64,000 bases of DNA from NCBI GenBank assembly GCA_024803745.1, contig JANJXV010000037.1, forward strand, positions 7,341,501 through 7,405,500. Direction: 5' to 3'. Within the stretch, counting starts at the first letter, position 1. Every line of letters begins with the position of its first letter. Below, piece by piece: positions 40,825 to 51,260 of the stretch. A program made the position numbers and the translations under genes. A model generated the notes under the pieces. It searched no databases. It was not told the DNA's origin and saw only the letters and a program-made list of their open reading frames with translations. This stretch comes from Megascapheus bottae (lineage: Eukaryota; Chordata; Mammalia; Rodentia; Geomyidae).

Positions 40825-41525
40825 AAAGGAACACATAAAACTATTGATCATGCATATTAAAATTCTGGTGATACCTCAACAAATCTACTACCATTTGACC
40901 CCATAATTCTGTTCCTATATGTCCAAAAGACCTGAGACAGACGCTTGAGGAAACAGGGATTCATGCTAAGAATCAAAAGATTAAAACAATTCAGATTTCC
41001 ATAAATGAAATGGATGGACAAATAGTCGTATGGACAAATAGTCATATACATATATAAGACTTAAGTACTAATTAATGTTACAAAATGATTGAACCTCCAA
41101 AACATTATACTTGGTGAAAGAAGCTGGGTATACAACATCCTATATCATGATTCCACTTATGCCACATATACAGAATAAATCTACAGGTAGAGTGGAGGTG
41201 TGGCTCAAGTAGTAGAGCACCAACCATGACCAAGCTGACCAATAACATAAGGCTCTGAGGTCAAGCCTGGGTATGGCACAAAGCAGACAAAACAACAAAT
41301 AAACCTGTAGGTATGGAATACAGAAATAGATGATTTCAAGTCTTGGAGGTGGGAGAGAAACTATTAGGGAAGAGTTTACTTTCGATTGATATAGCCATTT
41401 TGAAGCCATACTCAGTGGTACAGCACCTGACTCAATACCACTAAATTGTCCATTTTAAATTGTTGACTTTCTGCTGTATGAATTTAACCTCAACAAATCA
41501 TTGTTTTTATAAAAATGCTTGACTT
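40825..41525 (+). mobile_element. Separate L1 3' end interrupted by a Geo monomer
   Basis: cttggtgaaagaagctgggt, atgattccacttatgccaca and gaggtgggagagaaactatt ... cactaaattgtccattttaa follow the 3' end of old mammalian L1 elements. Confidence 0.75.
41190..41297 (+). mobile_element. Solo Geo monomer SINE with target-site duplication
   Basis: gaggtgtggctcaagtagta (A-box), then gaggtcaagcctggg (B-box). Flanks aataaatctacaggta (41174-41189) and aataaacctgtaggta (41298-41313) agree at 13 of 16 bases. Confidence 0.85.
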
Positions 41526-41548
41526 TACAAGTCAATTTAGCAAGTCTA

Positions 41549-41735
41549 CAAGTCACCAGGGGTCAGCACATACAACTTGTATAGCTAAACCCAGCTCAAG
41601 GTATGTTTTTGTTTTTGTAAATAACAAAACGGCAGTGTTCACAAGTTAACAGAGCCCATACGGCCTGCAAAACCTATAGTATTTACTATCTGGTCCTTTA
41701 CAGAAAGTTTTCTGGTACCTGGGACACCAGGTCAA
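41549..41735. mobile_element. Ancient DNA-transposon-like remnant
   Basis: gtttttgtaaataacaaaac, gcctgcaaaacctatagtat and tttactatctggtcctttac form a sequence common to old mammalian DNA-transposon fossils. The family is not named here. Confidence 0.5.
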
Positions 41736-41736
41736 T

Positions 41737-42540
41737 ATACAAAATTAATTTTCCTATGCACTAGCAATAAGCAATTCGAAATTAATTTTAAATACCATTT
41801 AAAATAACTTCAAAAACAAGAGAAAATGACATTTTTTAAATCTACTTTTCAAAAAGTTAAAAATATTGCCAAGAAATGTTATTGATCTAAGTACATATAA
41901 AGACTAAGTCTTTAAGACAATACAGTTTAACATATCAATTATCAAGTTAATCAAAATATTAGATTTCTAGGAAAATTAACATGAACATTCAAAAGTTCAT
42001 ATGAAAAACAACTAGAATTTCTAGATAGAATAACTACAACATCCACGAACTAAAATAAAGGTAACAAATGATCCACGAATGATCAGAATGAAACCGCATT
42101 AATTCTAACAGTAGGTCATTTGTATAAAAAGATGAACAGACCAATGAGAACAGAAAATACAGATGTGTGAACACACTCCAAAACATAAGTTATAACATAA
42201 CTTAACATTACTAACATTAAAATGTTTGTTTTCCAAAAGACAGCTTTAAACAAAGAGCCAAGCCAAAAGTTGTGGAAAAAAACCTTTGCAATGCACAGAT
42301 CAGAAAAAAAAATCTCTAGAATATGTAAAGAATTCTCAAAATACCAACATAGGAAAACTGTCTCCCCATACACAAATGCACAACATATTTAAATAAATGC
42401 TTCGAAGAAGAAAATACATGTTTATAAAAAGAACATAGAAGATAATCATAAGACTGGAGGTATGAATCAAATGGTACGGCCTAGAAAGTGTGAGGCTCTG
42501 AACTCAAACCTACAAAAATGATCATGATTCATTAAGAAAG
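41737..42540 (+). mobile_element. Old L1 ORF2 piece c (stack backbone)
   Basis: ttttcctatgcactagcaat, ttgccaagaaatgttattga and aacagaccaatgagaacaga are L1 ORF2 motifs in order. A small Geo/ID piece lies at 42455-42515. The younger L1 starts immediately after. Confidence 0.75.
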
Positions 42541-44216
42541 AAAACTGGGAGGGGACGGAAGATGGAGCTGAGAAAATAGGGATGCTGCCTAGCTCTCTCT
42601 CACAAAAAGAGAACCAGGGAGTCCCACAAGCCAACTACCTTAAGAAATCCCCAACAACAAACTCAAGAAGCAATGGAGATGGACTCAAACCAGTAAAGAA
42701 ATCCACATAAAGCTCACATCCAACTTTCTCAAAGAATTCAGATCTCGAGGCTTCCTCCCCCACCCCTCGCCACCAGCTCCAAGCCACGAAAAGAGGAGGA
42801 AGAGAGCGCCTGTCCGGGCAGTCCCAACCCACAGAAACTTGCATAGGACCTGGCCAGTGAGCCACAGAAGCAGTGGAACCCAGACGCGGAACTAGAACAG
42901 CAAGCAGAACACAGACATGGAACACAGGCAGCGGAGGAGACCCGAGGGAGTGAACGATTCCCCACCACCGTGGAACACCCACAGACAGAACTCAGAGGCG
43001 TGAGTAGCACAGCGGGTCCCCAAACCCATCAGGAAAGCAGAGCAGGTGCCAAGCAATAGAACTTAACTCAGACCCCTCCACCCCGCCTGAGAAAGACTGG
43101 CAGGAGCAGGGGGGCAAGGAATTTAGAATCCTGTTCCTTCCCTCAACAGCCCCCTCCCTCAGGCCATTGACTGGAGATTGACAGGCTGGCTACCTAAGAC
43201 CCAGCATCCCACCAAGGGAGGCGGGGCTGACCCAAATCCCACCCACCCACCAGGCTCCTCTCCCAGGCCACTGGATCTGGAGAGTGGAGGGCACTGAGTC
43301 CCCGCCTTACAGCAGCAGGTAGGGTGTGTGGGAAAATAGGAGCCAGCATCCTCCAGCTGGGAATCCTGAGCAAGACAGCACCGAGGGGCCCCCCCACAAT
43401 CACAGACTCTCTGACAAAGCAGTGGAAACACAGCAGGGCCTACCAGCAGCCAAGCTCCACTTCTGAGAATCAGAAAGGCGAGGCTCCGCCCTTGGAGCCC
43501 ACATCCTCAGCTGGGCCCCGCCCCTGGGAACAGAGGGGTCTCCTGCTGGTCTGGCTGAGAGCCCCTGGAAACTCTCAAAACCCAGACCCTTGGTCTGGGG
43601 CCGCCCCTGGAAGCAGCACAGGAAAACATCTGCCCAGCGCACTCAGACTGAAGCTCACAGATCCATCCCACAGCCCACTGTGAGGCCAATGGTTGGGCTG
43701 AGAGCTAGTCGTGCAGCAACACATAAGTGTTATCTAATACTTTCCAAACTGTGCTCAAATACAATACCTACTCGCCAACTTATGTCAGTTATCCCTACGC
43801 TATACCTTTTCTTCATTACTATAATAAGCTTATACTCCTACGTTAATCCTCTTATACCTCCCCTGATCTCTCTCATTCTATTTTTCTATCTCTGGTCCTC
43901 TGTTCGTCTTTCACCCTTATAATGCACAGATATACATTATTGCTCAACAGCCATCAAGTGTAGATCTAGGTGTTTAATTATTCTCTATACTCAGAGGGAC
44001 TTAAAGACAATAGAGATTGGATTGAGAGGCTTATTGTTTTGGTCATAAATCCCTTATCCGTGGTTGTATTAGACTGGTCTGTAAGTGCACAAAAAGAAAG
44101 TGATAACACCAATCAAAAATTGTGAACATCTAGTATCTGCCAGCTACAGAGGTCTAGGTTGGTTATATCTGAAAAACTATAATCGTGTTTAGTATTAATC
44201 TTGCTCCCATTTTCAA

Positions 44217-45354
44217 ATGGGCAGAACCAGAAACTCAAGAAAAATGTCAAACCAAGGAATAACATCCCCCACCCAATATAAACAGACAATGGAACAGTCA
44301 CTGGCAAACCTAGAGGAGAGTCTTCCCAGTGCTATACAAATGCAACTAATAAAAATCATTAATGAAAAATGTGAAAATATAAAGAAAGAGATAAGGGAGG
44401 AAGCCATAGCTAAACAAGAGGAAACCATAAACAAGGTGATAAGTGAAAAAGAAGAAGCCATAAAGGAGGCCATAATAAAAGTTTTTCAAAGAAAGATGGA
44501 TGAATTCATAGAATCCACAAATAAAAAAAGTGACCGAACTCCAGCAAATGTCCAAAGAAAATAAAGCTAATGAGCTAACCACTCGAATGGAAATCAAGGA
44601 GCTAAAGAAATCCATACATGATCTAAAAGAAGAGATGCAAGGCATCAAAAATGAGCAATTAGAAGCAAGGGAGATGAAAAATAAAGTAGATAGCTTTGAT
44701 AGTAGGTTAGACAATGCAGAAAAGAGAATTTCCAGGGATGAAGATAATTTAGTTATAGAGAAAGAACAGAAAACGAGTCAATCCAAATCTAGGAAAAATG
44801 AGAGAGCGCTTCAGGAGGTGCAAGATACAATTAGGAAGCCTAATTTAAGGCTAATTGGTATTGAGGAGGGCGTGGAGAAAGAGGTCAATGGTATTGGAAA
44901 TATACTTCAGGGAATCATCTAAGAGAATTTCCCAAATATCCAGAAGGCCAGGCCCATCCAGATACAAGAAGCTTTTAGAACCCCAAACAGACCTGACCAG
45001 AAAAGAACATCCCACCGCCACATTGTAATCCGAACTGGATCAATACAGACCAAAGAAAGGATCCTAAAGGCAGCCAGGGAAAAGGGATCAATAACCTATA
45101 AAGGCAAACCAATAAGAATAACCCCAGATTTCTCAGCAGAGAGCAGGCAAGCAAGAAGTGACTGGAAGTATATATGTCATGCCCTTAAGTCAAATAACTA
45201 CCAACCAAGAATACTGTACCCAGCTAAGCTCTCATTCATAACTGGGGGAACAATAAAAACATTCCATTCCAGGGAAAAGCTGCAACAATATGTAGCAACA
45301 AAACCAACACTACAGAAAATTCTCAGATGTTCTACACATAGAAAACCAAAATAA
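44217..45354 (+). pseudogene. L1 ORF1p remnant
   Basis: Nucleic-acid chaperone of the L1 RNP. The start codon follows the 5'UTR. The N-terminal part is a charged Glu/Lys coiled coil (about residues 20-100). One frameshift near 44530 and an in-frame TAA at 44920-44922, before ENFPN, break it. The C-terminal part reads on as IRITPDFSAESRQARSDW, the conserved RNA-binding/CTD motif, to TAA at 45352-45354. Confidence 0.92.
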
Positions 45355-45448
45355 ATGCAATATAGGGAAAGAAATGGCACCTAAACAGCATACCATCTAA
45401 CGACTACAAGAACTGTCAAGACACAGGCCCTAATGAAAACTTTTAAAA

Positions 45449-48400
45449 ATGGTAGGAACTAATAAATATCTCTCAATCCTAACTCTCAATATCAATGGAC
45501 TTAACTCTCCAATTAAACTGCATAGACTGTCTAGTTGGATCAAAAACAAGATCCATCATTCTGCTGTCTTCAAGAGACACATCTTACCCAAAAAAACAAA
45601 CATCTTTTGAAAGTGAGAGGCTGGAATAAACTCTATCAAGCTTACAGCCTCCATAAACAGGCTTGAGTTGCCATCCTCATATCAGATAAAATAGACTTCA
45701 AACTAAAATTAGTAAGAAAAGACAAAGAAGATTACTAAATATTACTAAAAGGATCTTTCCTCCAGGAAGACACAACGATCCTAAATATCTACACACCCAA
45801 TCCCAGAGCTCCAAACTTCATCAAGCAAACTTACTTTCACTGAAACCATACATAGATCGAAACACAGTGATTGTTTGTTACTTTAACACACCACTCTCAC
45901 CTATGGACAGATCAACAAGGCAAAAACTCAGAGAAACCTTAGAACTGAACAACTATATAGACCAACTAGATCTAACAGACATCTGCAGAATATTCCACCC
46001 AGCAACAACACAATATACATTTTTCTCAGCATCACATGGAACATTTTCCAAAATAGACCACATCTTAGGCCATAAAACAAACCTGGACAGATTCAGAAAC
46101 ACTGAAATTATTCCCTGCACACTCTCAGACCACAAAGGCATCAAATTGGAACTGAACACATATCTCCACCAACGAAAACCCTGTAACTCGTGGAGACTGA
46201 ACAACACATTGTTGAATCACCAATGCGTCATCGAAGAGATCAGAACAGAAATCCAACAGTTTATGAAATTTAACAATTAAGGAGCACACAAAATACCAAC
46301 TCCTTTGGGACACAGCAAAGGCAGTACTCAGAGGAAAATTTATAGCACTGAGTGCCTACAACAGCAAGTTGGAAAAACTGCAAACCAACAAGTTAATGTC
46401 TCACCTTAAGCTCCTGGAAAAAGAGCAACAAACCAACCCTAATCCCAGTAGAAGAAAGCAAATTATTAAAATCAAAGTTTTTTTGGAATCCAAAAAAACT
46501 ACAGAAAGAATCAACAAAACAAGGAGTTGGTTCTTTGAAAAAATTAACAAAATTGACAAGCCCTTAGCAAATCTTACCAAAAACAGAGAGCATACCAAAA
46601 TAAACAAAAATCGCATATGAAAATGATAAAATCACGACAGAAATTACCAAGATCCAGAATATCATGAGGGAATACTTCTCAAACCTTTACGCCAACAAAT
46701 TTGAGAATCTAGAAGTGGATAAATTCCTAGCCAATATTAACATACCCACACTGAACCAAGAACTAACCAATTAAACAGGCCTATTTCAAGCTCTGAAATA
46801 GAAATGGCAATAAGAGAACTTCCACCTAAGAAAAGCCCAGGGCCAGATGGATTCACAGCTGAATTCTATAAGATCTTCAAAGCAGAGCTCACACCAATAC
46901 GCCTCAAGCTCTTCAACGAAATTGAAAATGAATGTTCTTTACTAAACTCATTCTATGATGCCAGTATAACACTCATCCCCAAACCAGACAGAGATTCATC
47001 AAAGAAAGACCTATTTCTTTGATGAACATCGATGCAAAACTTCTCAACAAAATACTGGCCAACCGTCTACAACAACTTATCAAAAAATTATACACTATGA
47101 TCAAACAGGATTCATCACAGGGAGGCAAAGCTGGTTCAACATACGCAAATCAATTAATATAATTCAACACATCAACAGGAGCAAGGACAAAAATCACATG
47201 ATTGTCTCAATAGATGCAGAAAAGGCATTTGACAAGATCCAACAGCCCTTTATATTAAAAGCTCTGGAGAAACTAGGAATCCATGGAACATTCCTCAATA
47301 TAATAAAGGCTGTGTGACAAACCCACTGCTAATATTAGACTTAATGGTGAAAAGCTAAAGTCATTCCCTCTAAAATCAGGATTGAGACAAGGATGCCCAT
47401 TTTCTCCACTCCTCTTTAACATAGCATTAGAATTCCTAGCCAGAACAGTAAGGCAAGAAGCAAGCATAAAGGGGATCCAAGTAGGGGAAAAGGAAGTAAA
47501 CCTATCCCTCTTTGCAGATGACAGGATTCTGTATTTAAAGAATCCTATAGACTCTACTCCCAAGCTCCTTGAGCTGATTCAAAACTTTGGAAGGGTAGCA
47601 GGCTATAAAATTAACCCTCAAAAATCAACTTCCTTCCTCTATGCCAACAGTGAGAGGAACGAGGCAATAATCAGGAAAGCAACTCTTTTTGCAATAGCCT
47701 CAAAGAAAATAAAGTACCTAGGAATTAGCTTAACTAAGCATGTAAAGGACCTTTCTGATGAAAACTTTAAAATCCTAAAAAAGGAAATTAAAGCAGAACT
47801 AAGGAAATGGAAAAACCTCCCATGCTCCTGGATTGGAAGAATCAACATTGTGAAAATGACAATCTTGCCAAGGGCTATCTACAAATTCAATGCAATACCC
47901 ATCAATATCCCAATGGCATGCTTTAAAGAAATAGAAGAGGCAATCCAAAATTTCATATGGAATAATAAAAGACCCCGTATAGCAAAAACACTTCTTAGCA
48001 GAAAGAACAGCACCGGAGGAATTTCAGTTCCAAACTTTAGACTCTATTACAGAGCTATAATTCTCAAACAGCTTGGTACTGGCACAAGAACAGGCCTGAA
48101 GACCAATGGAATAGAACTGAGGACCCAGATATTAAACCACAGACCTATAGCCACCTAATCTTTGACAAGGGAGCCAAAAAAATAGAATGGAAGAAAGACA
48201 GCCTCTTCAACAAGTGGTGCTGGCAGAACTGGTTAACCACCTGCAGAAAACTAAAGCTGGATCCTTCTTTGTCACCCTGCACTAGAATTAACTCCAAATA
48301 GATCAAAGACCTGGAGGTAAAAGCTGACACACTGAAAACTTTACAAAAAGGAATAGGAGATACACTAGGCCTCCTTGGCACAGGTCGAAACTTTCTTCAT

Positions 48401-49243
48401 AAGAATCACAGCAAATAAGAAAGGCTGGATAAGTGGGACTGCATTAAACTGCAGAGCCTTTGTATGGCAAAGGACATAGCTAGTAAATTAATTAGGAAGC
48501 CTACAGAGTGGGAGAAGATCTTCACCAACCAAACAACGGACAAAGGGCTCATATCTAAAATATATCAACAGCTCAAAAAATTGAATCACTCCAAAACTAA
48601 TCTCCAAAGTAACAACCATCCCATTAAAAAATGGGCCAAAGACTTAAAGAGAGTCTTCTCTGAAGAAACAAAAATGGCCTATAGACACATGAAGAAATGC
48701 TCAATATCTCTGGTCATAAAAAAAATGCAAATCAAAACAACGCTAAGATTCCACCTCACTCCAGTTAGAATGGCCAGGATCAGGAAAACTAATAACAGGT
48801 GCTGGAGGGGATGTGGCCAGGAGGGATCACTACTACACTGTTGGTGGGAGTGCAAACTGGTTCAACCACTATGGAAGGCAGTTTGGCAGTTCCTCAAAAG
48901 GCTAAACATAGAGCTCCCCTATGACCCAGCAATTCCACTCCTTGGCATTTACCCAACCATCCAGAAACTAGGGCATACTAAATCCACTAGCACATCAATG
49001 TTCATTGCAGCACTATTCACCATAGCAAAGATATGGAACCAACCAGGATGTCCCTCAGTTGATAAGTGGATCAACAAGTTGTGGTATATGTACACAATGG
49101 AATTCTATGCTGCTGTCAGAAAAAACGACATCGCCCCATTTGTTAGGAAATGGAAAGTCTTAGAAAAAGTCATATTAAGTGAAGTAAGCCAGACTCAAAG
49201 GAACTTAGGCTTAATGGTTTCCCTCATTTGCCATAATCAGTAG
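45449..49243 (+). pseudogene. L1 ORF2p remnant (endonuclease and reverse transcriptase)
   Basis: The frame opens with MVGTNKYLSILTLNINGL, the start of the AP-like endonuclease. The catalytic GDFNTP motif is CYFNTP here (45876-), so a metal-binding Asp is lost; SDHKGI is kept. Stops and frameshifts occur between 45580 and 47381. The RT fingers ([13 protein letters not shown], 46840s), RQGCP and the catalytic FADD (47510s) are readable. The C-terminal Cys-rich segment is at 48780-48860. The frame ends NQ-stop at 49241-49243. Confidence 0.94.
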
Positions 49244-49688
49244 AAACCTTGGGCTTTCCTAGCAGAGATCTGCAATAGAGCAAAACCTTGATACATAAGG
49301 CCATATAGTATGAAGCTAATTGAAAAGACCTCCAGGATATTGAAACAAAAGCCATACTATGAATGATTGTTGTCCTTAATGTACTACGTTATCTCTCATT
49401 TCTTTTGATGTCCTTTGGTTATCTCATATTGTTACAGTATCTCACTTTGGTATCTGATATATTGGATTTATTTGTATTTGGTTATTTGAAATTGGATAGG
49501 GAAGGGGGAAAACCAAGAGGGGAGTGGGGGGGTTGGTGAAGGGGGGGTAATGGGTACCAAGACATGTGAAAGGGTATCAATATACCCTGGCAAATATCAT
49601 GTAACCCTTTTATTAATTACAATAAAAAATATTTTAAAAAAAGAAAAACAAACTGTCAAATAAGATACCATGTCATACGCATTATGCT

Positions 49689-49883
49689 TTTTTGGGGGGT
49701 GGGGAATTATGGATCCTGTGCTCTTTTGCTCAAGGGTAGTGTTTTTCCACTTTGAGCCACAGTGCCACTTCCAGTTTTCATGGAGATAAGCCTTTCCTGC
49801 CTGGGCTGGCTTTGAAACAAGATCTTCAGATCTCATCCTCATGAGAAGCTAGGATTACAGGCTTAAGCCACCAGTGCCCAGCT
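49689..49883 (-). mobile_element. B1-like/Geo dimeric SINE
   Basis: tttgctcaagggtagtgttt, cctgggctggctttgaaaca and gagaagctaggattacaggc in reverse. Confidence 0.85.
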
Positions 49884-50009
49884 ACAATGGCATATTTAAA
49901 AATTGCTCATAACAAGTGTTCATAAGGATGTGGAGCAACTGAACTCTGATATACTGCTGATACTAAACAATGATACAACCACTACGTGGCAGCTTTAAAA
50001 CATACCTGG

Positions 50010-50118
50010 ACATGGCATTGTGGCTCAAGGAGTAGAGTGCTAGCCTTGAGTTGAAGAGCTCAGGGACGGTGCCCAGGCCCAGAGTTCAAGCCTATCAACC
50101 AGCCAAAAACCAAACAAA
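50010..50118 (+). mobile_element. Solo Geo monomer SINE
   Basis: gcattgtggctcaaggagta, gagctcagggacggtgccca, cagagttcaagcctatc and an A-rich tail, with no left monomer. Confidence 0.85.
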
Positions 50119-50734
50119 ATATATATACCTACCTCTTCATGGACACATTCAGCTTTGAGGCACTAACCACACAGAAAATGATTATGCATCCAGAGATTTC
50201 ACCATTCGTACATGAAGCAAAACTTACAGCAGCTTTGCTTAAAAAAAATTTTTTTTAAAACCATTAAAAAAAATACACAACCAAAAATGTCTCCTAACAA
50301 ATGAAAGAATTGTCATACAGTGGAACACTACTCAACAATAAAAATAAATGAACAACTGGTATATATGCCAACATGAGCAACTCTCCTAAGCCCTGTGATA
50401 GGACACGGTCAGACACACAGGCTTCACCCTTCATCATTCCATTTATAAGGCGTCGTGTACGGCAGACCAGCAGGCCCGCAGGCCCGGTCAGTGCTAACCC
50501 AAGGCCCAGAGTGTAAGGAGGGCCTTGGCTGCAGTAAGCATTTTGCACCTTACCCCTAATAGCAAAGCATTACACGGTACAACTTCAATACCTCTTTGTT
50601 TGTTGTTGTTTTTGTGACTTGCACCCTAATTGAAGAAAACTTTGTATTTTAAGCCCCAACATTCAATTCATGCGCACTGGATGAAAACCACAGTCTGAAA
50701 TAATGACCCTAAGCCACTGTCCAACCAGAATGCC

Positions 50735-51260
50735 GGGCACCGTTCCTAAGCACACGCGTCTCGAGGCCTTCCGTCCTCTGGAGTCCGGGTTCTCCACCTG
50801 TGAGCCAGGGACTCAGCCCCGTGGAAAACACCCAGCGCGCAGGCGAAAGCCAGCCTCGGCCATGGAGGCCTCCCTGCGCCCTGCGGCCGCCTCTTCTGCC
50901 CGGCTCCCCTGTGGGTTCTCCGGCCTGGCGTGACCGCCTCGAGCGCGGCTCCAGGGCGCACAGGCCCAGCCACTCCAGGTGAGATGTCTCAACGTCTCCA
51001 ACCCTAAACCAGCCGGAAAGTCAACTCCAACCATCTTCCCTCAAATGGCAACAGAAAAGGAAAGCCTTACCTCACCGCAGCAGGGAGGCGGAAGGTCGGG
51101 CCCATCACAGGTCCTCGCACGTTCCTGGCGCTGCTCCACTGCCACCACCGCCCAACAGCAGGCCGCGCCCAGCCCTTCCACAGGACGCCTTATATTCACC
51201 GTTCATTGGCCCTCACTGGCTTAGGCCTACCTACCCCTCAACCAATCAGGGGCGAGAGTA
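50735..51260. promoter_or_regulatory. CpG-rich promoter-like island
   Basis: The only CpG-dense, repeat-free segment in the window (cacgcgtctcgagg, ctgcggccgcctc, gacgcc). On the - strand it carries CCAAT (51205-51209), a second inverted CCAAT (51242-51246) and a TATAAGG box (51189-51195). A consensus donor GAG|GTAAGG follows (GT at 51069-51070), giving a possible first exon of about 90 bp. On the + strand a donor CCAG|GTGAGA lies at 50979. The gene it serves is not identified. An alternative is a retained orphan island or lncRNA start. Confidence 0.6.

Larger units (their letters stand above)
42543..49640 (+). mobile_element. Full-length but inactive LINE-1
   Basis: About 7.1 kb: 5'UTR (42543-44216, GC-rich at 42730-43680), broken ORF1 and ORF2, and a 3'UTR from 49244 with a G-rich tract (49500-49555) and A-rich end. 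It is inserted in an older L1. Flanks aagaaagaaaactg (left) and aagaaaaacaaactg (right) look like an imperfect target-site duplication. Confidence 0.95.
49650..50485 (+). mobile_element. Old L1 ORF2/3' piece d (stack backbone continued)
   Basis: Continues piece c beyond the full-length L1: agataccatgtcatacgcat, acaagtgttcataaggatgt and aatgtctcctaacaaatgaa. It is split by SINEs at 49689-49883 and 50010-50118. Confidence 0.72.

Noticed and set aside
43324..43922. Open frames of 110-119 codons in GC-rich sequence
   Set aside because: They lie in the L1 5'UTR; length follows from base composition.
50746..51034. Arg/Ala-rich frames in the CpG island
   Set aside because: GC-driven open frames on both strands, crossed by splice donors; no protein family recognised.
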